Notes: generated from the letters alone by a model not told the origin. DNA of 64,000 nucleotides from Chloroflexota bacterium (GCA_016219275.1 JACRBM010000052.1:1-64000); one strand, 5' to 3'; shown: positions 1 to 8,905, counted from the stretch's first letter. Made by a program: numbers and translations.

Positions 1-144
1 ACAGCCTCGCTCCGCCCACAAAAGGATGCGGGCGGACATGTGCTTTTATTAAGCCGGACACAGTTCTGGAGAGTACCGCGCGTCTACTTTGCAAACCCAG
101 GAGTGTCTTAACGAACATTCACGAAAACTCACAGATACGGTGAA

Positions 145-180
145 ATAAAAAACCTGGGAGGTTGTGACCTTCCAGGTTTT
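145..180 (-). terminator. Rho-independent terminator after the small Cys-rich gene
   Basis: On the minus strand a GC-rich hairpin (AACCTGG...CCAGGTT arms) is followed by a T-rich tract. It lies a few bases past the stop of the gene ending at 184. The stem resembles the palindromes at 36440-36536, so it may be a repeat family member acting as terminator. Confidence 0.7.
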
Positions 181-183
181 GAT

Positions 184-513
184 TTATGCCGCTTGATCGA
201 GCGAGCGCTCTTTGAGATAGCCGTCTACTTCGGCGCGCGCTTTTTGGAACGCTTTGATCAATCCGTCGTCCGCGCCCTTGTACGAGCCAACCGTGCGCTT
301 GGCGCACGCCGCGCAACCCATCAGCGCCTTGTAGCGATCGGGGTTGCAATCGAGGCAATCACATTGACGAATCATCATCAACGAAAACGCCAGACTATCG
401 GGATGATCCTCCGGCAAAATGGCGACGCGTTTGACGAGTTCGCGCCATTTGCCATTGCGAACGCTCGAAAGCGTTCCAACACTTTTATGCGGAAACAAAA
501 TCTCGGCACGCAT
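184..513 (-). CDS. Small conserved Cys-rich hypothetical protein
   Basis: A 109-aa cytoplasmic protein with no recognised catalytic motif. Residues about 50-70 hold a cysteine cluster, CDCLDC followed by CAAC, that could bind zinc or an Fe-S cluster. It is the last gene of a minus-strand run tRNA-Lys, rnpB, this gene, and it ends at a terminator. An AAGGA-type ribosome site precedes the ATG. Function unknown; the metal-binding idea is inference from cysteine spacing only. Confidence 0.65.
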   Translation of the reverse strand: MRAEILFPHKSVGTLSSVRNGKWRELVKRVAILPEDHPDSLAFSLMMIRQCDCLDCNPDRYKALMGCAACAKRTVGSYKGADDGLIKAFQKARAEVDGYLKERSLDQAA

Positions 514-569
514 AAAATCCTTCCTTTCTATTTTTGTGCGAAAACTTTTCGCGATAATTCAAATCCGGC

Positions 570-1037
570 GGCAAGCAAGCATACCCCCGATTCTGTTTGG
601 TCCGTCATCTGTCTCGCGCGATCCGAAAATCGCGCGGTCACGATTGCGTTGCGCGGTGTTGCCGCGCGTCGGCATCGTCACTGCGACGGGAATCAACTGC
701 GGTCCCCGTCGTAAACGACGGGGCTAAGCGAGCCAATCCCACCCGCCTTGCTCCCGATTGGACATTCACCCAGCCGCCGCCGTCTCCGACGACGCTGGTA
801 GGCTCTTACCCCACCGTTTCAGCCCTTACCGCACGCGAACGCGCGGCGGGAATACTTGCTGTTGCAGTTGTCGTCACGCGCCCTCGCTTGCTCCTTCCCT
901 GTCGAAGACAGGAGAGGTTGGGTGGGGGTGTGTGCCCTCACTTGCTGTTTCGTGAGGCAATCTCGTTCGATCAAGATCGAACTGGGAGTCGGGAAGTTCC
1001 TCTCATTTGTAAATGAGCGACGGACTGCTTGCTTGCC
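570..1037 (-). ncRNA. rnpB: RNase P RNA, bacterial type A
   Basis: This is the catalytic RNA that matures tRNA 5' ends. Read on the minus strand it holds the conserved core in order: a GAGGAA-nt-CCCGACTCC segment matching the GAGGAAAGTCCGGGC region (about 1000-980), ACAACTGCAACAG (about 880), GGTAAGGGCTGAAAC then GGTAAGAGCC (about 835-800), GGAGCAAGGC (about 750), and a 3' ACAGAA segment (about 595). The two ends pair as a P1 helix: TGCTTGCTTGCC at 1026-1037 against GGCAAGCAAGCA at 570-581. The length, about 468 nt, is somewhat above the E. coli size. It starts 13 nt after tRNA-Lys on the same strand. Ends are set from P1 and may be off by a few bases. Confidence 0.88.
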
Positions 1038-1050
1038 GAGCAAGAAAAAA

Positions 1051-1123
1051 TGAGCCGGCAGGGAATCGAACCCTGAACCCACAGCTTAAAAGGCTGTTGC
1101 TCTGCCAATTGAGCTACCGGCCC
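1051..1123 (-). tRNA. tRNA-Lys (anticodon TTT)
   Basis: The 73-nt sequence folds into a full cloverleaf. The acceptor arm GGGCCGG pairs with CCGGCTC (one G-T pair), the discriminator is A, the D-arm is AGCTCAATTGGCAGAGCA, the anticodon loop is CTTTTAA with anticodon TTT, and the T-arm carries GGTTCGATTCC. The 3' CCA is not encoded; a T-run follows directly. It lies just upstream of rnpB in the same direction, so the two may be co-transcribed. Confidence 0.95.
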
Positions 1124-1161
1124 ACCTCATACTTACAAAATATTAACACCCGTCGGGCAAG

Positions 1162-1193
1162 AAAAAAGGCGTGAATCAAAGTGCTTCACGCCT
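1162..1193 (-). terminator. Terminator of the nuo operon
   Basis: On the minus strand a 9-bp stem (AGGCGTGAA/TTCACGCCT) is followed by a run of T. It lies between the end of nuoN and tRNA-Lys, so it separates the nuo transcript from the RNA genes. Confidence 0.85.
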
Positions 1194-1414
1194 CAATGGG
1201 TGAAGACAAATTTCAAAGTTTACTCGCTCAACATTTGTTGTTTCATATCCACTCGAATGCGTCGCTATATTACCACAGGTCAACCGCGCTTGTCAAGCGT
1301 TTTTTCAGAAAAATTTCCAAATGATTGAATTCGCCACGTCTCGCCAAAAACTCTTGTTATCGGCTCTGAACGCGGCTGACATATCGCTATCAATGTCAAT
1401 GCGTTCGTCAATCA

Positions 1415-2827
1415 TCATCGAAGCAAACCACCGGCAAGCGCAATGGCTGGCGAGGGGAACACTCCGAGCGCGATCACGAGCGCGAGCGCGATGACGAGCG
1501 CGAGCGTCACGAGCGGCGCAACACGCACCGCACCCCACCCTTCCGCCGGCTCGCTCATGTACATCTGCACGACCGGGCGCAAATAAAAGTACGCCGAAAT
1601 CAAACTATTGAGCACGCCGACGACCGCGAGCCACGCATAATTATTTTGCACCGCCGCGCCGAAAATCAAAAACTTGCCGACGAAACCACCGAACGGCGGA
1701 AAGCCCGCGAGCGACAACATGAACATCGCCATCGCCGCGGCGATGAAGGGATGCGACCGCGCCGCGCCGGCAAATTCGGACACGTTGAGTCGTTCGCGTG
1801 CGCCGTCGCTCAACGCGATGACCGCGCCGAACGCACCCAGGTTCGTCGCCGTGTACGCAAGCAGGTAGAACAACGCGGACGACGCGCCGCTTTCACCCAT
1901 CGCGACGAGCGCGATCAAAATATAACCGGCGTGCGCGATGCTCGAGTACGCGAGCATTCGCTTGATGTTCGATTGCAGCAACGCCGCGACATTGCCGAGC
2001 GTCATCGTCAGCACCGCGATGACCGCGAGCACCGTGCGCCAATCCGCGGCGAATGCGGGCAACGCGACGAGGAACGCGCGAAAGAACGCGCCGAACGCCG
2101 CCGCTTTGACCGCGACGCTCATGAACGCGGTCACGGTCGTCGGCGCGCCTTCGTACACATCCGGCGTCCACCAGTGGAACGGCACGAGCGCAACCTTGAA
2201 CGCGAATCCGACGAGGATCAATCCCGCGCCGAGCAACAACAAATCGCTGACGCCACTTTTGGCAATCTGTGCGAGATTCGTCGAGCCAGTCGCGCCGAAC
2301 ACCATCGCGATGCCGTACAAGAAAAACGCGGACGAGAACGCGCCGAGCAAAAAGTACTTGAGACCGGCTTCAAGCGAACTTTTGTTTTCGCGTTTGAACG
2401 CGGCGAGTAAGTAGAGCGGCAGAGACAACAATTCGAGCGCAAGGAAAATAACGATGAGGTCAGTCGCGGTCGCCATCAAAATCATGCCGCTGACCGAAAA
2501 GAGCAAGAGCGCATAGTACTCGCCCTGCGCGAACTGATCCATCGCGAGCAAGATGCTAATCGCCGCGCCAATGAGAATCGTCAGCGTGAGGAACACGCCA
2601 AAGTTGTCCGCGACGACCATATTGCGGAACGCGCTCGTATTCGCGCCCCACAATCCCCACGCGACAATCGCCGCGATGCCAAGCCCCAGCAAACTCAAAT
2701 AGCCGAGCACACGTTTTTGCCCGGACGCGGTGAACAGCTCGCCAAGCAAAACAATAATCGCGGTGAGGACGACGACGAGCGCCGGCGCAATGATACGAAA
2801 ATTCAGTTCGGGAATCGTGAGCGACAC
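1415..2827 (-). CDS. nuoN: NADH-quinone oxidoreductase subunit N
   Basis: Antiporter-like membrane subunit of respiratory complex I, part of the proton-pumping arm. The 470 aa are almost entirely hydrophobic helices (about 14) and include the family segment PFHWWTPDVYEGAPT near residue 215 and conserved Lys residues within helices. The start is GTG with an AAAGGTG ribosome site. It is the last gene of the operon, downstream of nuoM, and ends before the 1162-1193 terminator. The length is normal for the family. Confidence 0.95.
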   Translation of the reverse strand: MSLTIPELNFRIIAPALVVVLTAIIVLLGELFTASGQKRVLGYLSLLGLGIAAIVAWGLWGANTSAFRNMVVADNFGVFLTLTILIGAAISILLAMDQFAQGEYYALLLFSVSGMILMATATDLIVIFLALELLSLPLYLLAAFKRENKSSLEAGLKYFLLGAFSSAFFLYGIAMVFGATGSTNLAQIAKSGVSDLLLLGAGLILVGFAFKVALVPFHWWTPDVYEGAPTTVTAFMSVAVKAAAFGAFFRAFLVALPAFAADWRTVLAVIAVLTMTLGNVAALLQSNIKRMLAYSSIAHAGYILIALVAMGESGASSALFYLLAYTATNLGAFGAVIALSDGARERLNVSEFAGAARSHPFIAAAMAMFMLSLAGFPPFGGFVGKFLIFGAAVQNNYAWLAVVGVLNSLISAYFYLRPVVQMYMSEPAEGWGAVRVAPLVTLALVIALALVIALGVFPSPAIALAGGLLR

Positions 2828-2853
2828 AAATCACCTTTGAGTTTCGCAGAGAA

Positions 2854-2911
2854 GCAGAGGTGCGGGGGAGCAGGGGCGATTATTCTCCCCTGCTCCTCTG
2901 CACCCTTGCAC
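2854..2911. repeat. Palindromic intergenic repeat between nuoM and nuoN
   Basis: Inverted arms GGAGCAGGGG (2867-2876) and CCCCTGCTCC (2887-2896), flanked by imperfect AGAGGTGC/TGCACC sequences. No T-run follows, so it is more likely a REP-like hairpin than a terminator. It fills the gap between two essential nuo genes. Confidence 0.6.
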
Positions 2912-2921
2912 CCTTGCGCTA

Positions 2922-4397
2922 TCATTTCAGCATTCCTAGCAAATTTGAGACACTTGCCTGCATCGGATCCAAGAACGTCTTGGGATACATGCCGATCCAA
3001 ACGATAAAGACGACGAGCGCGGCAAGCAACGCGATTTCGCGCGGCGACAAATCTTGCAGCGATTTATTTTCGTCGTGTGTGATCGGACCATTCATCGCGC
3101 GTTGGTACATCCACAGCAAATAGATCGCGGAGAGCACGACGCCGGTCGCGGCGAACGTCGCGTACCACACGTTCGCCTGGAACGCGCCGACGAGAATCAG
3201 AAACTCGCCGACGAATCCGTTCAAGCCGGGCAAGCCGACTGACGAGAACATGACGACGAGGAAGAACGCGGCGTAGATCGGCATCACCTTCGCCACACCG
3301 CCAAAGTCCGCGATGAGCCGCGTGTGCCGCCGTTCGTACAACATGCCGACAAGCAAGAACAGCGCGCCGGTCGAAAGACCGTGATTGACCATTTGTAAAA
3401 TACCGCCGCTAATGCCTTGCGCGTTCAGCGCGAACAGACCCAGCATCACGAAACCCAGGTGCGACACGCTCGAAAACGCGACCAAGGACTTGATGTCTTT
3501 TTGCACGATGGACACAACCGCGCCGTAAATAATGCCGATGAGCGCGAGCACGATGATGTACGGCGCAAAACTTTTCGCGGCTTCGGGGAAAAGTGGCATG
3601 TTGAAACGGATAAATCCGTACGTCCCCATCTTCAACAAAACGCCAGCAAGAATCACGCTACCCGCGGTTGGCGCTTCGACGTGCGCGTCGGGCAGCCAGG
3701 TGTGGAAGGGCCACATCGGCACCTTGATCGCGAATGCGAGCGCGAACGCGAGAAACAGAATGGGTTGCAAGCCGAGCGGCACCGGCGTTTTCTGAATCGC
3801 GTCGAGCGCGAACGTGAGCGTGCCGGTCGCATCGCGATGTGCGAACGCGAGCACCAAGATCGCGACGAGCATCAGCGTCGAGCCGAACATCGTGAACAAG
3901 ACAAATTTGATTGCGGCGTAGACGCGGCGTCCGTGTCCCCAAATGCCAATGAGCAACGCCATCGGGATGAGCGTGATCTCCCAGAACACGTAGAACAGGA
4001 ACAGGTCGAGCGCAACGAACACGCCGATGATCGCGGCTTCGAGAATCAGGAACAGAACGTGGTACTCTTTGACGCGTTCGGTGATGCCGTTCCACGAGCC
4101 GCCGACCGCGATGACCATCAAGAACGTCGTCAGCACGACGAGCAAGATGCTCAACCCGTCCACGCCGACGTACCACGAAATTCCGAGTTGCGGAATCCAC
4201 GCCGCGCGCTCGACGAATTGCATGTCCGAAATACTGCGAAAGGACGCGAATAACGCGACGCTTACTGCGAACGTGACGAGCGTGGTGACGAGCGCGATCC
4301 AGCGAACCGCGCGCTCATTGCCGCGCGGGACGAAGAGCAAAACCAACGCGCCGACGAGCGGAAGAAGGATGAGAAGGGAGAGATAGTTGAATGTCAT
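2922..4397 (-). CDS. nuoM: NADH-quinone oxidoreductase subunit M
   Basis: Second antiporter-like proton-channel subunit of complex I. The 491-aa polytopic membrane protein has about 14 helices. Visible family motifs are the Glu-bearing [16 protein letters not shown] segment (about 140-155) and [20 protein letters not shown] (about 225-245). I chose the ATG at 4397 over an in-frame TTG at 4403, because the region just upstream is a decayed transposase fragment. Operon position: nuoL upstream, nuoN downstream. Confidence 0.95.
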   Translation of the reverse strand: MTFNYLSLLILLPLVGALVLLFVPRGNERAVRWIALVTTLVTFAVSVALFASFRSISDMQFVERAAWIPQLGISWYVGVDGLSILLVVLTTFLMVIAVGGSWNGITERVKEYHVLFLILEAAIIGVFVALDLFLFYVFWEITLIPMALLIGIWGHGRRVYAAIKFVLFTMFGSTLMLVAILVLAFAHRDATGTLTFALDAIQKTPVPLGLQPILFLAFALAFAIKVPMWPFHTWLPDAHVEAPTAGSVILAGVLLKMGTYGFIRFNMPLFPEAAKSFAPYIIVLALIGIIYGAVVSIVQKDIKSLVAFSSVSHLGFVMLGLFALNAQGISGGILQMVNHGLSTGALFLLVGMLYERRHTRLIADFGGVAKVMPIYAAFFLVVMFSSVGLPGLNGFVGEFLILVGAFQANVWYATFAATGVVLSAIYLLWMYQRAMNGPITHDENKSLQDLSPREIALLAALVVFIVWIGMYPKTFLDPMQASVSNLLGMLK

Positions 4398-4403
4398 AAT
4401 CAA

Positions 4404-4690
4404 TCAGTCGGTAACCAGTCTGGAGAACCAGTTTTGTTCATCTGCCAGCCAAATCGTTTTTTTGTCATGACGAGATTCATTTTCGCGATCCAAATCCCAT
4501 TGGGATGGATTGGCGATGATGTATTCGCGAATACGATTCAAATCAAGTTCATCGCGAATAAGGTGTTCGTAATAATTGCGTTGTCAAATGGATACGCCCG
4601 CGCACATGCCGAATTTTATTGATTCGGCGCGTGGCAACCGATTTGAAATTGCCAACCATCGCGCCCAACGAACCGCGTTCGACACCGCGA
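4404..4690 (-). pseudogene. Remnant of a REP-associated tyrosine (Y1) transposase
   Basis: Two frames on the minus strand together give the C-terminal part of the RAYT/IS200-like family. First comes LGAMVGNFKSVATRRIN (about 4630-4680), then after a frame change QRNYYEHLIRDELDLNRIRE and a short EYIIANPSQWDLD stretch (about 4460-4570). The usual Trp before QRNYYEH reads as TGA. The 5' half is missing: the fragment starts at the palindrome 4691-4797. The stop at 4404-4406 lies just upstream of nuoM. It is disrupted and non-functional. Confidence 0.75.
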
Positions 4691-4797
4691 GGTAGGGGCG
4701 AGGCATTGCCCAAAGGTGATTGTAAGGATAGGCAGGTTGCCATAGGCAAGGTTGATTCTTCAATCGAAATTGATTGCGGCAATGCCTCGCCCCTACC
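4691..4797. repeat. Inverted-repeat element (REP/MITE-like) beside the RAYT remnant
   Basis: Perfect 20-bp arms, GGTAGGGGCGAGGCATTGCC at 4691-4710 and its reverse complement at 4778-4797, enclose about 67 bp. It ends 4 bp from the stop of nuoL. Its position next to a RAYT fragment fits the known pairing of these transposases with REP palindromes. Confidence 0.75.
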
Positions 4798-4800
4798 GAA

Positions 4801-6729
4801 TTATCGCAACATCAACCACCCGATCACAATCACCGTACCAATCAACATCAGCAACGCGTATGCGCGCGCGTAACCGGTTTGCCAGCCACGCAGAACCTGG
4901 CTCAACGATGCAGTCGCGCGACCCAGCCCATTCGCAAAGCCGTCAATGATTTGTACGTCCACAAATTGCCACAACAACATCGCGAGCCGGCGACCCGGCT
5001 CGACAAAAATCGCGCTGTAGATTTCATCCACCCAGTACTTGTTCCACAGCAAATTGTAAACGCCGCCGAATTGTTTCGCGAGATTGACCGGAATTTCCGG
5101 CTTGACGATGTAGAACCAGTACGCCGTCGCGATGCCGATCAAGCCGACTGCGACCGACGCGCCCATCAACATCCACTCGGTTGACACGGACAGATGCAAA
5201 TCGTGCGGCGCGAACACCGGCTCGAAATATCCTTCGAGTAAATTCGTGCCCATCACTTTCGGCATGCCGACAAAACCGCCAAGCACCGCAAGCGCCGCGA
5301 GAATCGCGAGCGGCGCGGTCATTGTCGCGGGCGATTCGTGCGGACCATGCCACGCGCTTTGCGCGCCATGACCGTGTTCGAGTTTACCACCCGGCTTCCA
5401 TCGCGCCGATGTGCGGAATGTCAGGAAGAACGCGCGGAAAATGTAGAACGCGGTAAGTCCGGCTGTGATTAGACCGATCACCCACAATGCGATGTGCCCC
5501 GTGCCAAACGCGCTCGCAAGAATTTCGTCCTTGCTGAAAAAGCCGGAGAGCAATGGAAAACCGGCAATCGCCAACGCGCCCGCGCCAAACGTCGCGTACG
5601 TCCACGGCATCTTTTTCGACAAGCCGCCGAGTTGGCGCATATCAATCACGTTGTTCATCGCGTGCATCACACTGCCCGCCGCGAGGAACAGCAACGCTTT
5701 GAAGAACGCGTGCGTCATCAAGTGAAACACGCCCGCGCCGTACGCGCCGATGCCGACCGCGAGGAACATGTACCCGAGTTGCGAAATCGTCGAGTACGCG
5801 AGCACGCGTTTCAAGTCCATCTGTACGAGCGCGATCGTCGCCGCAAAGATCGCGGTGAGCGCACCCGTCCACGCCACAATCTCGGACGATATCGGTGCGA
5901 GTTCGAACAACGCGCTCGACCGCGCGACCATGTAAACACCCGCGGTGACCATCGTCGCCGCGTGGATGAGCGCGCTGACCGGCGTAGGACCTTCCATCGC
6001 GTCCGGCAACCAAACGTACAGCGGCAACTGCGCCGACTTGCCGACCGCGCCCGCGAACAGGAGCAAGGTAATGATGGTGATTGGTAATTGGTAATTGGGG
6101 AGGTGCGGGGCAAGCGAAAAAACATCGGCAAAGTTGAGCGTTCCAAATGTGACAAAGATCAACAACACACCCAGCCCGAAACCAAAATCGCCGATGCGCG
6201 TGGTGACGAATGCTTTTTTGCCCGCCGCCGCCGCGCTCGGTTTCGTGAACCAGAACGAGATGAGCAGGAACGAGCACAAGCCGACGAGTTCCCAGCCGAC
6301 GTACATCAGCAAATAGTTGCTACCGAGAACCAGCATCAACATCGAGAACACGAACAGATTCAGGTACGTAAAGAATCGTCCGTAATTCTCATCGTGTTCC
6401 ATGTAGCCCATCGAGTAGACGTGGATGAGAAAACCGACGCCGGTGACGACGAGGAGCATCAGCGCGGAGAGCGGGTCGAGCAGGAACGCGACATCAATCT
6501 TGAACTCGCCGACCGGAATCCACGAATAGACCGGCACATTGATGACGCGGTCGTGTTCGGGCAGCGCTTGCATCGCGAAAAACGCGAGGAGCGAGACGAC
6601 GAACGACGCGCCAACCGCGCCAACCGCGATCACGCTGACAAGCCAGCGCGGCAGTTTGCGACTGAAGATTGCATTGATAGTTGCGCCCGCGAGTGGCAGT
6701 GCGGGCACGAGCCAGAGATAGTTGATCAA
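4801..6729 (-). CDS. nuoL: NADH-quinone oxidoreductase subunit L
   Basis: Distal antiporter-like subunit of complex I, which carries the long lateral helix in structural models. The 642 aa hold about 16 membrane helices and the family signature GPTPVSALIHAATMVTAGVY near residue 230. A His-rich loop, LEHGHGAQSAWHGPHES, lies near 460. The start appears to be TTG at 6729 with no in-frame ATG close by. An 86-bp gap separates it from an accessory membrane gene upstream, where nuoK would be expected. Confidence 0.95.
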   Translation of the reverse strand: MINYLWLVPALPLAGATINAIFSRKLPRWLVSVIAVGAVGASFVVSLLAFFAMQALPEHDRVINVPVYSWIPVGEFKIDVAFLLDPLSALMLLVVTGVGFLIHVYSMGYMEHDENYGRFFTYLNLFVFSMLMLVLGSNYLLMYVGWELVGLCSFLLISFWFTKPSAAAAGKKAFVTTRIGDFGFGLGVLLIFVTFGTLNFADVFSLAPHLPNYQLPITIITLLLFAGAVGKSAQLPLYVWLPDAMEGPTPVSALIHAATMVTAGVYMVARSSALFELAPISSEIVAWTGALTAIFAATIALVQMDLKRVLAYSTISQLGYMFLAVGIGAYGAGVFHLMTHAFFKALLFLAAGSVMHAMNNVIDMRQLGGLSKKMPWTYATFGAGALAIAGFPLLSGFFSKDEILASAFGTGHIALWVIGLITAGLTAFYIFRAFFLTFRTSARWKPGGKLEHGHGAQSAWHGPHESPATMTAPLAILAALAVLGGFVGMPKVMGTNLLEGYFEPVFAPHDLHLSVSTEWMLMGASVAVGLIGIATAYWFYIVKPEIPVNLAKQFGGVYNLLWNKYWVDEIYSAIFVEPGRRLAMLLWQFVDVQIIDGFANGLGRATASLSQVLRGWQTGYARAYALLMLIGTVIVIGWLMLR

Positions 6730-6815
6730 GTGGTTGATTCCTTATGTGGTCACTGTGAAATTCTATTACACTTTGATAAACTATGCATTGAAACCTATAC
6801 CGATCAAAATCCTGT

Positions 6816-7925
6816 TCAAGGAAAAATCGTACTACTCATACGTTTGATCAAATCAATAGCGACTGAAATCACGGCAGGAATTAATGGTGATATGACAAGA
6901 GCAAAAAAACGCCTGGGAGCATCAGCATTGAATGGCCAAATAGGAAACTTATTTATCGTCTTTTGTGTTTCTTCAAGCTGTTTAATCTTCCTTAAATGTG
7001 GTTCCAATCGATCGGGATTCTCAGCACGAAGACTGATTAATTGATTGAAAACCTGAACATATTCTTTTGAAATATTTGTAAGTAAGTTGTTTCGATATTT
7101 TACCATTGCCACATGTGCTGACCAAAGTGGCAGGAAGAAAAATATTGGAGAAAGCACCAAGTATAGTATTAGAGCAATTACCGCCACGTAATCGCTAATA
7201 CCGATTAATCGAAAAGCGTTCTGCGTGACAAAATTAGCAGAAAGTCCCAAACCTAGCATCCCAATCAGATACCCTAATTTTGCGACGAACTGCCCAACCG
7301 AGCCGAGTCCACCAGCATCATCCGGGCTAAACGGTTGAACAACAATTTCTTGATTTCTAAACAATGCATTCAAAACCAAGATGATCATTGCGAGATCAAT
7401 TACAAACATCGTAATTGCATAAGCCGCAACAAAAAGAAAGGGAACGCGGATCCAAACAATTGTAGGACTAACAGTAACCCAGCTCGAAAATGTATTTTTT
7501 GCAAAAACTGTGAAGGTCAACACAAACCATACACAAAATATTACAGCGATAGACACCGAAGTAATAACTGTCCAAACTCCTTGGAAGCGTGTTTTACAAT
7601 TATTTAGAATAGATTTGGTAAAGTTTGGGTTTGAAAAAACTTGTACTGTGACTAGTTCGCCAAACAAGGAGTCGCCCGCAGTTTGTATCCATCTGAAATA
7701 ACCAATTACTACTGGAATCACGAGAAAATCGTTGAACCAAGCACCAGGCTCAGATCCAAGACCTTGGCTTTTCATGCTAGGAAACCATGCGTCTTGGTTT
7801 AGTGCTATTGAAATGTTGATAACGACATTGATTATTGACAACGACAAAACAACACCTATAGGCCCCAATCGAATTTGATCGAGGAATCTAGTAAGCCAAT
7901 CGCCGTTACTTAACTTTGGAACCAT
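6816..7925 (-). CDS. Hypothetical polytopic membrane protein (accessory, AT-rich)
   Basis: A 369-aa protein I do not recognise. It has about seven hydrophobic segments (roughly residues 22-45, 67-77, 125-147, 158-188, 213-233, 245-275 and 335-360) and a polar, partly charged stretch near 285-325. Base composition is clearly more AT-rich than the flanking nuo genes, which suggests acquisition. It lies in nuo orientation between nuoK and nuoL, with its own putative promoter at 7963-7992, and has no resemblance to complex I subunits. Confidence 0.7.
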   Translation of the reverse strand: MVPKLSNGDWLTRFLDQIRLGPIGVVLSLSIINVVINISIALNQDAWFPSMKSQGLGSEPGAWFNDFLVIPVVIGYFRWIQTAGDSLFGELVTVQVFSNPNFTKSILNNCKTRFQGVWTVITSVSIAVIFCVWFVLTFTVFAKNTFSSWVTVSPTIVWIRVPFLFVAAYAITMFVIDLAMIILVLNALFRNQEIVVQPFSPDDAGGLGSVGQFVAKLGYLIGMLGLGLSANFVTQNAFRLIGISDYVAVIALILYLVLSPIFFFLPLWSAHVAMVKYRNNLLTNISKEYVQVFNQLISLRAENPDRLEPHLRKIKQLEETQKTINKFPIWPFNADAPRRFFALVISPLIPAVISVAIDLIKRMSSTIFP

Positions 7926-7962
7926 ATGCGATATCTCTTTCAGAAATCAGGACACTAATTGC

Positions 7963-7992
7963 AATATAGCGCAAAAATCCGACATGATACAA
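7963..7992 (-). promoter_or_regulatory. Putative sigma70 promoter of the accessory membrane gene
   Basis: On the minus strand TTGTAT (7987-7992), an 18-bp spacer and TATATT (7963-7968) lie about 40 bp before the ATG at 7925. This suggests the inserted gene does not depend only on nuo read-through. Confidence 0.5.
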
Positions 7993-8042
7993 TCGCATTT
8001 GCAATGCACACCTAGCTATACAACATCACCCAGTAACCCCTG

Positions 8043-8183
8043 TCACTTTCTCGCCACCATCCGCAACACCATCGGACTGGAATACGGAATCAGCCAGATG
8101 AACCAAACAACAACACTAAATTTGTGCAAGTCCTTGATCCATCGTTCGTCTTTTCTTGCCAACACGATGCCCAGGCGTCGCAG
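8043..8183 (-). pseudogene. C-terminal fragment of an HsmA/SMR-like membrane protein
   Basis: The minus-strand frame ends in a segment with Arg-Lys-Asp-Glu followed by HKFSVVVWFIWLIPYSSPMV. This resembles the C-terminus of the TIGR03987 (HsmA-like) family, which ends in a similar His-Lys-Phe-Ser, Trp-Leu-Ile-Pro pattern. Only about 45 residues remain, and the rest of the protein is not found upstream, where the nucleotidyltransferase gene lies. Best read as a truncated remnant; family assignment is from memory of the motif. Confidence 0.5.
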
Positions 8184-8193
8184 ACCAGTCGGG

Positions 8194-8637
8194 TTACGGC
8201 AGATGCTCCAAATCATCCAAATCTTTGTGCCGACCACTTGCCTTCTTGTTCTGTTTCAATTTGGGCAGGCTGATCAAACTGACGCGAACGCCATCCAGCA
8301 CAGCAACAACACGACTTGCATAACATTCATCGAAACTTACACCGGAAATGTTTGTGGTCAATTCGAGTCGTATCGGCGGAACACCCATCCGCACAATTTT
8401 ATCTTGCAGAAACAGTTCCGGTGAAAGGTCGGGTGAACCAAATCCAAATTTACGCAAAACCGCGACCAATTTTTTGGCGTTCTCTGGATCGGAGGCGACA
8501 AAGACATCCAAGTCTTTGGTCGCGCGCGGGTAGCCGTGATAACCAACCGCGTACCCACCGATGACAAGGTACTTAACTTTTTTCGCGTTCAGCAACTTCA
8601 AGAACTCTTGAAAGTCGCTTGGTAGCGAGATTGCCAT
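8194..8637 (-). CDS. Nucleotidyltransferase-fold protein (MNT/AbiEii-like)
   Basis: A 147-aa protein with the nucleotidyltransferase pattern: VIGGYAVGYHGYPRATKDLDVFV at about residues 25-47, giving the GG and D-x-D metal ligands (KDLDVF). The C-terminal KDLDDLEHL is also typical. Such stand-alone domains often act in toxin-antitoxin or abortive-infection modules that modify tRNA or proteins, but substrate is unknown here. Its start overlaps the end of the 78-aa gene upstream by 65 nt, so the two are probably translated as a pair. Confidence 0.8.
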   Translation of the reverse strand: MAISLPSDFQEFLKLLNAKKVKYLVIGGYAVGYHGYPRATKDLDVFVASDPENAKKLVAVLRKFGFGSPDLSPELFLQDKIVRMGVPPIRLELTTNISGVSFDECYASRVVAVLDGVRVSLISLPKLKQNKKASGRHKDLDDLEHLP

Positions 8638-8809
8638 AGTTCATTCGCCGTAATTCTTCCATATAGCGCAAGCGCGCTTGCGGAGTTTGCGAATGCCAAT
8701 AACGTTTGTCGTCGGAATCGTCAAAGTTGGACAAAACAGACCACGCGCGTTTATCAATCGTACGTTCAAGATTCGTTTTTGCTTTTTGTGTTCTAACTTT
8801 TTTCTTCAT
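8573..8809 (-). CDS. Small charged protein paired with the nucleotidyltransferase
   Basis: 78 aa, starting MKKK and highly charged, with a C-terminal RRMNYGNLATKRLSRVLEVA segment. Comparable small genes commonly precede AbiEii/MNT-type nucleotidyltransferases, so an antitoxin-like or partner role is plausible but not shown. It overlaps the next gene by 65 nt. The MKKK start lies directly behind a copied V4R gene end (8813-8890). Confidence 0.65.
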   Translation of the reverse strand: MKKKVRTQKAKTNLERTIDKRAWSVLSNFDDSDDKRYWHSQTPQARLRYMEELRRMNYGNLATKRLSRVLEVAEREKS

Positions 8810-8812
8810 GCG

Positions 8813-8890
8813 TTAACACAACGTAATCTTATGCCGGCATGCCGCATCGCCCATCGCGCGGCAAGCGATCTCTTCGATCTTGAACTCTGC
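8813..8890 (-). pseudogene. Truncated third copy of a V4R-domain gene end
   Basis: On the minus strand this reads FKIEEIACRAMGDAACRHKI plus a short tail and stop, nearly identical to the end of the V4R gene at 9158-9772 (FKVEEIACHAMGDAVCRHKV). The rest of the gene is missing. Both copies are followed by a gene starting MKKK, so the copied block spans the junction of a V4R gene end and a small-gene start. Confidence 0.75.
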
Positions 8891-8905
8891 ACTCTCTAAA
8901 ACCGA

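Noticed and set aside
1-40. Possible start of a minus-strand gene running off the left edge
   Set aside because: Only 13 codons are visible, with no ribosome site; too little to support a gene.
597-1082. Several small open frames across 0.6-1.1 kb
   Set aside because: They lie over the rnpB and tRNA-Lys genes and have no coding support.
1646-2410. Long open frame on the plus strand
   Set aside because: It is antisense to nuoN and is very rich in Arg and Glu, the usual shadow of CGCG-rich codons; no ribosome site or family match.
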